Of a stretch of 64,000 bases of DNA, positions 23,260-35,390 are shown one piece after another. The DNA lies in the NCBI GenBank assembly GCA_050084985.1, contig JBITNC010000001.1:170562001-170626000 (forward strand), read 5' to 3'. The notes below the pieces were generated by a model that made no database searches, was not told the origin of the DNA, and saw only the letters and a program-made list of their open reading frames with translations. The translations under genes and the position numbers were made by a program. The stretch's first letter is position 1; each line of letters opens with the position of its first letter. Source of the stretch: Nageia nagi (lineage: Eukaryota; Pinophyta).

Positions 23260-23681
23260 TGTTAGAATTTATAATGTAAAATTATGTAATATTTCTCTTT
23301 AATCTAAATTCACTTAATACTTAAAGTATCATTAGATATCTTAAAGTATTAAGAAAATAAAAATAGGTAAAAGATTAAAAATACAAAATGGATTAATTAT
23401 AGAGTGGGTTTCTTTTTATAAAAAAAGGAGAACCCTCCCCTTCTCTAGTTACATAATTATAATACAAGCTTTGCTATAGGTTTAGAGTGTGTGTGAGAGA
23501 GAAGAGATTTTGTAAGAGAGATCCTTGAGAATAAAAAGATTTTAGTTAGTGGACATACTCCCACGGAGGGAGGAACCAATTTATATCTTGTGTTATTTTT
23601 GTGATTGACTTTAGTTATTATGCTATTGTGTTGATGTTGAAAGTGCCTTCTTAAGATATTGGGAGATTAGAAGTTAATTCA
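23260..23681 (+). repeat. Copia A 3' LTR
   Basis: Begins TGTTAGAATTTATAATG right after the purine tract, like the Copia B LTR (TGTTAGAATTTGTAATG), and shares its internal ACTCCCACGGAGGGAGGAACC-like block near 23560. A TTTTTATAAAA box lies near 23415. The right end is set at ...TTAATTCA by comparison with Copia B and is approximate. Confidence 0.75.
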
Positions 23682-24615
23682 AAAAGGGTTAAATTCTTCA
23701 AATCGATCTTTCTCAAATACAATCATTTATTTGGTTCATAGAAGATTCCTTCATACTCTGCAAAAAAGATCATATTATTAGGGGATGTAGATATGATGCA
23801 ATTTTGGAGAGTACAAGTGCTAGTTTATGAGATATTATGTTGTGTTATTTTTGTAATTATGCATATTTGAAATACAGTTAATAAGACTTTGTATCCCACA
23901 TTTAATAAAAATATCCTCATTAAGGTTAAAAATGTTGTATTAGTGTAAAAAATGTTCACTTAGGATTTAAAATATCAACTTAGGGTTAAAAATATGACAC
24001 ATTTGGATTTTCTCAAATACAAGAATACATTTATGTTTTGAATTCATTTTCATCAAAACTTGAAAGCTTGTTCACCTAGGTCAATCCACATCTTTGGTGA
24101 GGAAATTCATAGGTTTATACTTTTTCTTATGTTCAAATTTAGGTTTACATTTAAAGGTTTGTTGGTGACTTTATTCATAGGAGATTCCTTTAAAATCTAG
24201 AGAAAAGATCATATCAACAGGGTATGTAGACATATTGTAGTTAAGGAGAGTCCAAGTAGTGGTTTATAGGATATTATGTTGTGTTATTCTAGTAATTTTA
24301 CATTTTTGAAAGATGTTCAAGAAAGACTTAGTATCCCATCATTCAATAAAAATATAATAATTAAGATTAAAAATGTTGAATTAGGGTAAAAATATCCACT
24401 TGGGTTAAAAATATTGATGTAATGTTAAAAATATTGAATTATGGTTAACAATGTTTACTTTAGAATAAAATTGTTTAGTTAAGGTTAACAATTTTAACTT
24501 AGGATTAAAAATGTTGACTTAAGATTAAAACTATTGACATAAGGGTAAAAAAGTTGAATTAGAATTAAAAATATTGACTTAGGGTTAAAATTTTTGACTT
24601 AGGATTAAAAATATC
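23682..24615. repeat. composite repeat: two about 450-bp units plus GGTTAAAAAT blocks
   Basis: The stretch 23730-24000 (AGAAGATTCCTTCAT..., GATATTATGTTGTGTTATT...) recurs diverged at 24177-24430. Each copy ends in a run of short units of the form GGTTAAAAATRTTGACTTA. The run at 24360-24615 leads directly into the telomere-like array. No ORF. Confidence 0.75.
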
Positions 24616-26104
24616 ACAAGATTAGGGTTTTATTTAATATTTAGTGTTTAAGGATTAAGATTTAGGGTTTTATGTTTAAGGTTTAGGATTTAGGCTTTAG
24701 GAATTAGGGTATATGGTTTAGGATTTAGAGTTTAAGTATTAGGATTTAGTGTTTATGGTTTAGGGTTTAAGGTTTAATGTTTAGGGTATAGGGTTTATGA
24801 ATTAGGGTTTAGGGTTTAAGGTTTAGGATTTAGTATTTAGGGTATAAGGTTTAGGGATTAGGGTTTAGGGTTTATGGTATAAGATTTAGGGTTTAAGGAT
24901 TAGGATTTAGGATTTTTGGTATAAGATTTGGGGTTTAGTGTTTAGGTTTTAAGGTATATGATTTGAGGTTTAGGGATTAGGGTGTAGGGTTTTAGGATTA
25001 GGGAGTATTTGGAATTTAGTGTTTAGGGTTTATAATTTAGTATATAGGGTTTAGGGTATATGATATAAGGATTAGGGTTCAAGATTTATGATATGGGGTT
25101 TAGTATTTAGGGTTTAGGGTTTAAAGATTAAGGATTGGGGTTTAAGGAATAAGGTTTAGGATTTAATATTTACGGTTTAGTGTTTTATATTTACTACTTA
25201 GTGTATAGGGCCAACTTAATATTTAAGATTTAATGTTTAGGGTATAGGGTTTAAGTTTTATGGTATAAGGTTTAGGGTTTAAGGTTTATGGTATAGGATT
25301 TAGGTTTAGTATTTATAGTATAAGATTTTGGGTATAGGGTTTAGGGTATATGATTTAAGGATTAGGGTATAGGGATTAGGGATTTAGGTTTAGGGTTTAG
25401 TATTAATATGTGGGGTTTAACATTTAGTGTTTAGGGTTTACAATTTAGTGTATATGACCTATGGTATAGGGTATAGGGTTTAGTATTTAGGGTATAGGTT
25501 TTAGGGTTTAGGGATTATGGATTAGGGTTTAAGGTTTATAGTATAGGGTTTAGTGTTTAGTATTTATAGTTTAATATGTAGGGTTTAGGGATTAGGGTTT
25601 AGGATCTAATATTTAATATTTAGGTCTGAGGATTTATTATTTAGGGTTTAAAAATTAAGGTTTAATGTTTAAGGTTTAGGGTATAGGCTATAGGGTTTAG
25701 ATATTAGGGATTAGGGTTTAAAGTTTAAGGATTAGGATTCATGAATAATATTTAGGGTTTAGGAATTAGGGTATGGGATTTAAGGATTAGATTTTAGGGA
25801 TTAGGGTTTAATATTAGAGTTTATGATATAGGGTTTAGTGTTTAAGATTTAGTATTTATGATTTAGGGTTTAAGGTTTAAGGATTAGGGTATAGAATTTA
25901 GATTTTAGAGATTAAGGATTATGATTTAGGGTTTACAATTTAGTGTATAGTGTTTATGGTATAGGGTTTAGGGATTAAGGATTAAGGTTTAGGATTTATG
26001 GTATAGGGTTTAGTGTCTAGTTTTAAGGGTATGATATTTACTATTTATAATTTAGTATTTAGTATTTAAGATTTACGATTTAGTGTATAGGGTTTAGTAT
26101 TTAG

Positions 26105-26255
26105 GGTTTACTATTTAATTAAGGTTAACAATTTTAGCTTAGGGTTAAAAATATTAACTAAGGATTGAAAATATTTACTTAAGGTTAAAAATATTTAATT
26201 AAGATTAAAAATATTGACTTAGGGTTAAAATATCACATAAATGGGTCAAAAAAAT
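26105..26255 (+). repeat. spacer block 2 inside the telomere-like array
   Basis: Five or so copies of GGTTAAAAATATTNACTTA-type units, then AAAAATCATAAGATTAGGGTTTAA. Same composition and same exit sequence as the blocks at 24360-24615 and 28325-28455. Confidence 0.85.
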
Positions 26256-28324
26256 CATAAGATTAGGGTTTAATGTTTAATGTTAAGTATTTAGGGTTTA
26301 ATATTTAAGGATTAGGGTTTAGGATTTAAGATTTAGTGTTTAAGGTTTTGTGTTAGGGGTATAGGGTTTAGGATATAGTGATTAGGATATAGGGTTTATA
26401 GTATAAGATTTAGTGTTTAGTATTTAGGATTTATGGTTTAGGGTTTAGTATTTAGGGTATAAGGTTTAATAATTATGGTTTAAGGATTAGGGATTAATGT
26501 TTATGATATAGAGTTTAGGGATTAGGGTATAGGGTTGTAGGTTTATAGATTAGGGTTTAGGGTTTAGAATTTATCATATAAGGTTTGGAGTTTAGTGTTA
26601 AGGATTTTGGGATTAGAGTTTTGGTTTAATATTTATGGTATAAAATATAAGGTTTAATGTTTATGGTTTAGTATTTAGGATATAGATTTTAAGGAGTACA
26701 GATTAGGGTATAGGGTTTTAGGTTTACGAATTAGGGTCTTAGGATTTAGTGTTTACAGGTTATGGTTCGATGTATAGGATGTAGGATTTCTAAGGGTATA
26801 GGGTTTAGGGTGTATGGTATAAAGTATAGGTTTTAGGGTGTATGGTATAAAGTATAGGTTTTAGGGATAAGGTATTAGGGTTTAATGCTTAGGGATTAAG
26901 GATTTAGGGTTTCAAGGATTATATATTAGGGTGTAATGCTTAGGGATTAAGGATTTAGGGTTTTAGGTATAACATATAGGATTAAGTATTTACTATTTAA
27001 CATTTATGGTTTAATATTTAGTATTTATTATTTAATGTTTGCAATTTAGTGTATAGGGTTTCTTATTTAGGATATACAGTTTAGGCTATGAGGTTTAGGG
27101 ATTAGGATATGCAATTTAGGGTTTAGAGATTAGGAATTGAGGTTCAAGGTTTAGGGTTTAATATTAGTGTTTAGGGTTTAGTATTTAGTTTTTAGGGTTT
27201 ATTATTTAATATTTAAGGTTTAGGATTTATGGTATAGGGTTTAGTATTTAGGGTATAGGGTCTAGGGTTTAGGGATTATGAATTAGGGTTTAGAGTTTAG
27301 GTTTTATGGTATAGGGTCTAGGGTTTAATGTATAGGGTTTAGGGTATAAGATTTAGGGTATATAGAGTAGGGTTTATGGTATAGGGTTTAAGGTTTATGG
27401 TATAGGGTTTATTGTTTAGTATTTAGAATTTACTATTTAGGGTTTACAATTTAGTGTATAAGGTTTAGGGTATAGGCTTTAGGGTTTAGTAGTTAGTGTT
27501 TAGGGATTAGGATTTAGGGTTTAAGGGTTAGGGTATAAGATCTAGGGTTTAGGGATTATGGTAAATGATTTAGGGTTTATAGTATAAGATTTAGGTTTTA
27601 TAGTATAGGGTTTAGTGTTTAGTATTTAAGGTTTGAAGTTCAAGGTTTAAGATTTAGGGTTTAAGGTTTAAGGATTAAGGTTCAAGGTTTAAGGTTTAGG
27701 GATTAGGGTTTATGGTATAAGATTTAAGGCTTTATATTTAGGGTTTAGGGTATAGAATTTAAGGTTTATGGATTATGGATAAGGGTATAAGATTTAGTAT
27801 TTATGAATTAGGTTTTAGTGTTTATAAATTAAGGTTTAGGGTCTATTATTTATGGTATAACGTATATGGTTTAAGGATTAAGGTTTAGGGATTAGGTATT
27901 AGAGTTTATGATTTAGGATTTATGTTATAATGTTTAGGATTTAGTGTTTAAGGTTTAGGGATTAAGGTATAGGGTTTAGGATTTAGGGATTAAGGTTTAG
28001 GGTTTATGATATAAGGTTTAGTGTTTAAGGTTTAAGATTTAGGATTTAAGGTTTAGGGATTAGGGTATAAGGTTTAAGGTTTAGGGTTCAAGGTTTAGTG
28101 TTTAGGATTTAGTGTTTTAGATTTACAATTTAGTGTACATGGTTTATGGTATAGGGTTAAGGGTATATGGTATAGGGTTAAGGATTATGATTTAGGATTT
28201 TTGATATAAGGTTTAATATTTAATATTTAAGGTTTAGGTTATAGAGTTTAGGGTTTAGAGATTAGGATTTTTGGTTTAAGGTGTAGCATTTAGGATATAG
28301 GATTTAGTGTTTAGTATATAGGGT

Positions 28325-28455
28325 TTATTATTTAATTAAGGTTAAAACATTTTATTTAAGGTTAAAAAATATTAATTTAAGGTCAAAAATGTTGACGTAG
28401 AGTTAAAAATGGTAAATTAGGATTAAAAATATTAACTTAATGTTAAAAATATCAT
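28325..28455 (+). repeat. spacer block 3 inside the telomere-like array
   Basis: Units of GGTTAAAAATRTT... ending ATATCATAGGATTAGGGTTAATTATTTAATA, parallel to the other two blocks. Confidence 0.85.
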
Positions 28456-29299
28456 AGGATTAGGGTTAATTATTTAATATTTAGTGTTTAGGCTTTAGGA
28501 TTTAAGGATAAGGGTATATAGTTTAGGATTTAGGGTTTAAGGATTAGGGTTTATGATTTAGTAATTAGGGTATAGGGCTTAAGGTATAAGGTTCATAGTC
28601 TAGGGTTTAGGGATTAGGATATAATGTTTAGGGATTAGGATTTGGGGTTTATGGTATAGGGTTTAGGGTTTAGAGTTTAGGATTTATGGTGTAGGATTCT
28701 AATGTTTAGGATTTAGGGTTTAGGGTATATGGTTAAGGTGTAGTTATTAGGGTATAGAATTTAGGATTTGAAGTTTAATATTTAATGTATGGGGTTTAGT
28801 GTTTAGGGTTTACAATTTAGGGTATAAGGTTTAGGGTATATGGTATAGGATTTAGGGATTAGGGTTTAGGTTTTATGATATAGGGTTTAGGGTACATATA
28901 TTAGGATATAGTGTTTAAGGTTTAGGGTATAAGATTTAAAGTTTATAGATTAGCATATAGTGTATAGGATTTGGTGTTTAGGGTATATGGATTAGGATAT
29001 AGGGTTTAAGGTTTAGGGTATAAGATTTAAAAGAGATAAAGTAGTCTTTTATCTCTACCTAAGATCACCTTAGATGGAATATTCCCATTTTATAACTCAA
29101 GTAATAAATCATACACAAGGTAACATCAAAATATATAGTGGTTTCTCTCAAACATGAGAGTACTCCACTCTAACTCTAAACTTAATTACTTATCAAGAAT
29201 CCTCTTCCTACTATAAGCTAAGAGAATTTCTATGCTTCTATAAGGGATAAAAATACATAAGGGTAAAAAAGAACCCAAGGAGAGGATGGAGCAATAAAA

Positions 29300-30110
29300 A
29301 TAAAGTGAAAATGTAAATTCCCATTTGAATGGTTTGTAGCTGGATGATCCATGAAATATGATTAATAAAGCATGATGAATACCTCCACCAAGACCTCTTA
29401 AATAATGGGTTAATATCATTATAAAAGAGAAAGTAAATATTACTGAGGACATTGATATTGTACTAGAACCTATGATAAAAAATAATGAAGTAAGAATTAA
29501 AATTCCAAAGACCATGATTGAGCAAGAAGAAAATAAACTTAAATATGCCATGATAGGAAGGTTTATGGGGATTAGACCAAGTATGGAATCATTCATATAT
29601 GGGTAATAGAAAAATGGTACATAAAATTTTAGTAGAGATAATAGCTTTATCGTATGAGTTCATATTATTCAAATTTAGCTGCGAAGAAGATATGCAAACT
29701 ATGCTGGAATTGGATCCTTTGTTCTTGGGAAAGAAGGCTCTAATACTTTAGAAATGGCACAAAAACTTCTGAATTGAAAAAGAGAACTTCAATATGATTC
29801 TAACATGGGTTTCACTTCATAATATACCTATTATGTTCTAGAGTCCCTGTGTCATTTTAGGCATTGCTAAAGGAATAGGAACATTAGTTTTAATTAAAAA
29901 AGCAACTCGAATGAGGGAAAGAATGATAGTAGCTTGATTTATAGTAAATATGGATATATCTAAAGAACTAAGTAAGAAAATTTTTATCGATACTGAAGAA
30001 GGAGAAACATTCAAACAAGAAGTTATATATGAAAATATCCTAATTAGATACACTATTTGTAAACAATTAGACCATTATCCAAAGGAATATCTTGAGAGGA
30101 AAATCTAGAA
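29300..30110 (+). pseudogene. LINE ORF1 (DUF4283-like RNA-binding protein), broken
   Basis: Plus-strand pieces: ITEDIDIVLEPMIKNNEVRI, EENKLKYAMIGRFMGIRPSM (about 29530-29590), a C-E-D-Q/M-LELDPFVLGKKA-like stretch near 29690-29740 and an IPMLFWSPC-like segment near 29820. These fit the DUF4283 domain of plant LINE ORF1, inferred from memory of the family. A CCHC knuckle is hinted near 30057-30095 (RYTICKQL, HYPKEY) with its last Cys altered. Reading needs several frame changes. Confidence 0.6.
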
Positions 30111-30599
30111 AACTTAAGAGAAATACAAGTGGAATCAAACATCAAAATATTATAATAAAGAAAAAACTAAATCAGCAAGGAAACTCCAATATGTTAAAAA
30201 ATATCAATACTAAGGGAAGCAAAATAATTAGAAGGTTAATATCAAATCTTGAAATCCTTATGCAAAACTTAATACACTGACTAAAAGGGAGGAAGGAGGG
30301 GATGAACTAATCAATCTAGATGAAGAACTACAAGATATGGAAGTGGTAGATATTGAGTAAAATGGATATCAAAATAAGCCTAGAAAGAGGACCAAAAAAG
30401 CTAAAAATAATGAACCATAGCAAGAAAGGGACCAAAACTTAGAGGAAATTCCAAGAAAATAGTACAATAGGAAAATACCAAATACCAAAAATGGCCATGT
30501 AGGCCAACCGTATCTTAAAGAAATAAGGGACAAAATTATAGAGAAATATCTTGAAAATGAAAAAAAAATGCATCTTAGAGCTAGGTGGGGGTAACAAGG

Positions 30600-31900
30600 C
30601 CCCACACATGACTCAATAAATATCTTATTATGGAATATCAAGGGAAGCAATGCCCCTAATAGATGAAGATCCTTTTAGGATCTATGGAAAGAAAGTAAAT
30701 TAGATATGGTACTCATTTAGGAATCAAAATTAAAAAATGATAGAGTGTTAAGTACTAAGAGGAAATTATGGAGAGATACTAACTTCATGTACATAGAAGC
30801 AAAAGCAACTTTAGGGGGTTTAATAACTTTATAGAATCTAAAAATCATCAACATCTCTAGAGAAAGAATTTTGCCAAAATCACAAAGGTGCATGCATACC
30901 ATTGCACCTAATTTAGAATATCAATTTGAATTTGTTATTTAAAATTTGTATGCCCCAAATGACTCAGCAGAATGGAGATAAACCTTTAGTCAACCAGCTA
31001 TGAATAGAAATAGCTTTAGGGATCTTCCATAGATTATAATCAGAGACTTCAATATAATTCTTCATCTTAATGAATGGAAAGGGGGGATGGAGGAATGATA
31101 TAGTAACTTAAAGGATCTTAATAATTTTCTAGATGAAATGAACTGATGGATTTAAATCTTATTAGAATTGATTATTCTTGGAGTAATATTAGGTATGAGA
31201 TGGTTTAATACAAATAAAATTGTATAGGGTAGCCTGCATGATGAATTGGATCAGCCAATTTCTTGATTTCTTGCTTATGGTCTAAACTAAAATCACCTTT
31301 GATCATACCCTAATACTTATTCAAGCTTTCCCTTACACTAAAAAGAAGTTTCCCTTCTAACTCAAATCTATGTGGCTAACTCATTTAGACATAGTTAATA
31401 GTATTCAAGAATGGTGAAATATTCCTACCAAGGGCACCAAAATGTTTCAATTATCAACCAAGATAAAGAATGTCAATAAGGAACTAAAAATATAGAATTG
31501 GGAAGTCTTTAGATAGGTTGATAGGAATAAAGAAGCTTTGAAAATGGAACTCTAGAATATTGAATTTACAATTCAACAAGAGGGAAGGAGTAAAGAGTTA
31601 GCAGAAAAGGAAAAATAAACCAAGTTGAAACTATTCCAACTCCTTAAAAATGAAGAGACTCATTAGAGGTAAAAAATCAAGAGTTTATTGGGTTAAATAA
31701 GGTGACATAAATACTAAATTCTTCAAATTTATAACTCTAAGAAGGAGATCCTATACTAGAATTCAAGAACTTATAACACATAATGGGGAGTTAACAATTA
31801 AAGGTGAAGAAAGAAAGCAAATAACAATTGAGTTCTATAATATTATTCTAACAAAAAGCTTGGAAGTTGATCATAATGCTACATAAATGTTAGTTAGAAA
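30600..31900 (+). pseudogene. LINE endonuclease domain and linker, broken
   Basis: APE-type endonuclease, which nicks target DNA to prime reverse transcription. ILLWNIKGSNAPN near 30623, ESKLKNDRVL near 30720, YAPNDSAEWR near 30955 and IIRDFNIILHLNEWKGG at about 31035-31085, where the family has GDFN. The linker to RT (31.3-31.9 kb) is charged and stop-rich. Confidence 0.75.
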
Positions 31901-31904
31901 AATC

Positions 31905-33320
31905 TAAACTTTGATTAATGATGAAGATAATAAAAAATTAGTAAAGCCATTTTATGAGGAAGAAATCCATGAATCTCTTTTTGAGATAAATTCAGATAAA
32001 TCTCTTGGTCCTAATGGATTCTCTACAAAGTTCTTTCAATCTTGTTGGGAAATAATAGGTGAATATGTGGTGAAAGCCATTCAAGAGTTCCAACAAAACA
32101 ATTCTCTATTGCAAAGTTAGAACATAACCTTTTTGGATTTAATTCCTAAAGTATAGGGAGAAAATAATCTAAATTGTTTTAGACCAATCAGTTTATGTAA
32201 TATAATCTACAAAATTATTATTGAACTACTTGGCAATCAAATGAGGGAATTATGCCAAAGAAAATTTTATAAGCATAAGATGGTTTTGTTAAAGAGAGAT
32301 AGATAGCAAATGGGATAATTATAATGCATCAAGTGGTCCATATAATTAAAAGCAATAATCATGAAGGAATGTTGATCAAACTAGACATGCAAAAGTCATA
32401 TGTTAAAGTCTCATGGTGATTATTAGATTAGGTACTTTCAAGGTTTAGATTTAGGACCTAATGGAGAAAATTGATATAGTTATATATCTCTTTGGCTACC
32501 CTCTTAGTATTAGTGAACAAAGAACCTATTGGCTTCTTTAATTCAATTCAAGGATTGAGATAAGGTGATCCAATTTCTTTGTATTTGTTCATCACCATGG
32601 CTAAAGCTATTGGGAGAATAATAACAACATCCAATAGATTTAGGATAATTCATAAGATTAAACCATCTCCAAACTACCATATTGTTACCCACCATTAATT
32701 TGTAGATGGCACAATCTTAGTTGGAAAAGCAAGACTCATAGAGGCAATAGAGTTCAAAAGGATATTGGATAACTATGAGAAAGCTTTGAATCAGAAGATC
32801 AATTATGATAAAACAAGTATTTTCTTCTTTAACACTCTTATAGAAAGAACAAAAAGGATTGCTAGAGTTTTTAGTGCTAAATTGGCACTTTCTCCTCAAT
32901 CTACCTCAAAATGCCACTATTTTTGGAAGAATTTAGAGGGACTTTTGGAATGGAGTCATTTATAGATTTGATAACAAACTATTAGGATGGAAAGGGACAC
33001 TACTAAGTATTAAAGGAAAGATACAGTTAGTAAAAGCCACACTATAAATTATTTCTATGTATATGGCCAATGTATTCCCAATTCTAGCATTAATGGATCA
33101 AAAAATAGATCATATATGTGCTAGATTCATCTAGATTAGGGTTGAAGAAAAAACAAGGATGTCTTTGGTACCTAGATCTAAATTTTGTAGGAAAAAGAAA
33201 TAAGGAGGGCTACGAATGAGATAAATTATATGGGTAAATCAAGATTTTAGAATTAAACTTGCATGGAAACTATGTGCAGGAGATGAAAAGGAGTGGACCA
33301 AAATATGCAAATAGAAATAC
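31905..33320 (+). pseudogene. LINE reverse transcriptase, broken
   Basis: The open piece 31911-32120 gives PFYEEEIHESLFEINSDKS and GPNGFSTKFFQSCWEIIG, standard for plant LINE RT. Further pieces: NCFRPISLCNIIYKII, GMLIKLDMQKSYVKVSW, LVLVNKEPIGFFNSIQGLR. The catalytic FADD-type motif near 32697-32720 reads FVDGTILVGKA, with the second Asp changed to Gly. It then continues NQKINYDKTSIFFFN to about 32965. Confidence 0.85.
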
Positions 33321-33321
33321 C

Positions 33322-33322
<1 letters not shown>

Positions 33323-33410
<88 letters not shown>
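33323..33410. repeat. (AG)44 microsatellite inside the LINE
   Basis: An uninterrupted 88-bp AG run just after the KYL-type segment of the LINE C-terminal region. It reads as Ser-Leu or Glu-Arg repeats in translation, which are not proteins. Confidence 0.97.
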
Positions 33411-33416
<6 letters not shown>

Positions 33417-33419
33417 GAT

Positions 33420-34400
33420 GACATGAAAATCCCCCCCTAAGGGATATGTATTTTGGAATGGCTTGGTAGGAGTTTGGGATTCCCTTTGGTAGAATTCTTG
33501 GTGGAAAGTGTATGATGGAAACACAACTCTATTCTAGCATGAAATGTGGTTGGGAACATCCTCACTTACTTAAGAAGTTGAAATATCCCAATTGATGAAT
33601 TACAAAAAATAATGGAATGGGTTCTTCCTCTAGCATTTGACCCAATCATTGGAGCTCAAATACAAAATATAAAATAAATATTGACTAAAATCAAGATTTT
33701 CACTACATATAAGGAGGATATCCTTATTTGGATAGATAAAAAGGGTAAGGAAAAATCATATTCAATCAAAGTAGGATACCACAAATTGAATAGAAATGAG
33801 GTAGATAGGAGAAAAGTTCTTTGAGAGAAAATATGGAAAAAGGGGACAATTCCAAAAGTATCCTATTTTGGCTTGGTTGCAATGTTGAACACAATACATA
33901 CTCATAACAATCTAAAGAAGAAATGATTAAAAATGCCTAAAAGGTATGCAATGTGCAAAAAAAAAAAGAAGAAATGGTTGATCATTTACTAGTTTAATGT
34001 GAATTTGTAAGTGAGATTTTGGATAGAATAGCACAATAGTTACACTTCCAATGGGATATAACAAATTAATTTGACTATGAAAATCATTATTCAATGGTGG
34101 GTACCTTGGTCTTAAGAAAAACTAGAAGAGTTTGGGAAATGATATCCTGGCATGTGCTATGGACCTATTGGAAGGAAAGAAATACCTGAATATTCAAGGA
34201 ACACAACCAAATGATGGAGGAAACTCTCCAACTCTATCTAAAATGAAAATGGAAAACATGGAGGCATGTGTAAAGGTGGAATCTATAAGCTTCCAAAAAG
34301 GGGATGAAAGAAGCTATGGGGACCCCCTACTTGGGGTCCCTCCCCTCTTGGAAATACCCATGCTACAATATGTAAAATATTGCTTGAAACATGATTAGAT
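33420..34400 (+). pseudogene. LINE C-terminal zf-RVT region, broken
   Basis: Zinc-binding tail of LINE ORF2: PKRYAMCKKKKEEMVDHLLV then CEF near 33940-34010 gives the Cys...His...Cys spacing of zf-RVT, with one Cys missing. WKERNTxIFKEHNQMMEE at about 34170-34215 and GPPTWGPSPLGNTHA near 34320 complete the usual tail. Several frameshifts; an A-rich run at 33957-33970 probably disrupts the frame. Confidence 0.72.
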
Positions 34401-34450
34401 AATGATAGCAAAACAAAATGGAGTTAAGGTTTAGATTGTTTCCTTTTAGT

Positions 34451-35258
34451 GCAATAACCAAGGCTCCAAATAACCTACAAAATAAGAGATAAGAGGAGGC
34501 TTCTAAGTTCTAGGTCCTTAAGACCCTAGAACCATGCAAATGTAGCTAGATATCTTGTAAGCCTCCAAACCTTGAATCAACAAGGCACTAGAAGATAATA
34601 TAATGCCTAAAATGCAAGCTAACATAATACTAAAAATGTACTAACTAAAAAAAATAACAACTAAAATATCCTATTCTAGCCTAATTCTACTAGAGACTAG
34701 CTTATAAAATACTAATATGCAACCATGCACCAATATAGTAATGATAAACCGAAAAGGATATATGATATGAGCTATTAGATTTTTTCTCAAACTTGTAAAA
34801 AAAATTGAAATAGAGATGAGTACCATAAAAACCAAAGCCATAAGAGTTACCCAATGTTTCTTGCAAGATGAGGACAAAAATTTTCTTTTTATTGCCTTTG
34901 AAAGTGATGGGTGAAGCTCCAAATAGAAGGTATGGGACCAAAAGCTCAAGTACATAGTATGAAATGCATAGGATAATAAGAAGTCACAATGTATCCATTG
35001 TGCAAAGTGCAAGATTAGTTAGGAAAGTTAATTTTGAGTTGACTTTTATATAGGACTAGTCAATGGGCTAGTTAGGGTTTTAACCTAACTGATCAATCAA
35101 TCTCCTAATCGGTAGGCTACTTAGGGTTCAAATTGACAAAGTGGTAACAAAAGAGCTAAGTTATAAAAATCAAGGTTGATATGGCTAATGCTATAGGATG
35201 GATTAAATAGTTGTAAATTACCTAATCTAAATGAATGAATAATTTTTAGGTGTTTACA
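34451..35258 (-). repeat. possible Tat C 3' LTR
   Basis: On the minus strand a purine-rich AAAAAGGGGCA (35273-35262) precedes TGTAAACACCTAAAAATT, which starts at 35258 and looks like a Tat LTR start. No second LTR is available, and the left end is a guess (TGCAATAACC at 34450). Minus-strand open frames here (34671-35012) have no recognisable domain. Confidence 0.35.
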
Positions 35259-35390
35259 AATGCCCCTTTTTGTGCCAATTTTTACGAGATATGAAATAAG
35301 ACTTCATGAGATGTGAAATATGATATAAAAATAGGTGAAGTGTGTGTGATGTGATAATAATAAGATATGATCAACATCATCATATCAAGA

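Larger units (their letters stand above)
17095..23681 (+). mobile_element. Copia A: Ty1/Copia element, 5'-truncated
   Basis: Same family as Copia B on the opposite strand. It has leader homology (17540-18300 matches the reverse complement of about 47950-48660), gag, protease, integrase, RT, RNase H, a 1 kb 3' non-coding stretch and a 3' LTR at about 23260-23681. No 5' LTR or primer site is present before 18 kb; the leader fades into AT-rich sequence at 17.1-17.5 kb next to Tat A. It is far more decayed than Copia B: many stops and at least two frame changes. Confidence 0.85.
24616..29035 (+). repeat. degenerate interstitial telomere-like array (TTTAGGG type)
   Basis: About 4.4 kb made almost wholly of 6-8 bp words related to the plant telomere unit TTTAGGG, with variants such as TATAGGG, TTTAAGG, TTTAGTG and ATTAGGG. 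Perfect units occur, rarely more than two in a row. All are in one orientation, G-rich strand on plus. Two spacer blocks interrupt it at 26105-26255 and 28325-28455. It is flanked by retrotransposons on both sides, so it is not a chromosome end. Confidence 0.92.
29036..34450 (+). mobile_element. plant L1-like LINE, broken
   Basis: A non-LTR retrotransposon following the telomere-like array: ORF1 remnant (29.3-30.1 kb), endonuclease (30.6-31.2 kb), reverse transcriptase (31.9-33.2 kb) and zf-RVT C terminus (33.8-34.1 kb). The left end is taken where telomere-like words stop, the right end where LINE-like coding ends (about 34.34-34.45 kb). I found no clear poly(A) tail or target duplication. 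All frames carry many stops. Confidence 0.82.

Noticed and set aside
24616-29035. Chromosome-end telomere or CRISPR-like array
   Set aside because: Units are degenerate, 6-8 bp, without spacers of constant size, and retrotransposons flank both sides.
29186-29596. 136-codon hydrophobic minus-strand frame
   Set aside because: It is the shadow of the LINE ORF1 on the plus strand, which reads as a DUF4283-like protein.
33239-33524. Ser-Leu repeat proteins
   Set aside because: They are translations of the (AG)44 microsatellite.
34671-35012. 113-codon minus-strand frame
   Set aside because: No recognisable domain; lies in likely LTR sequence and overlaps another open frame.
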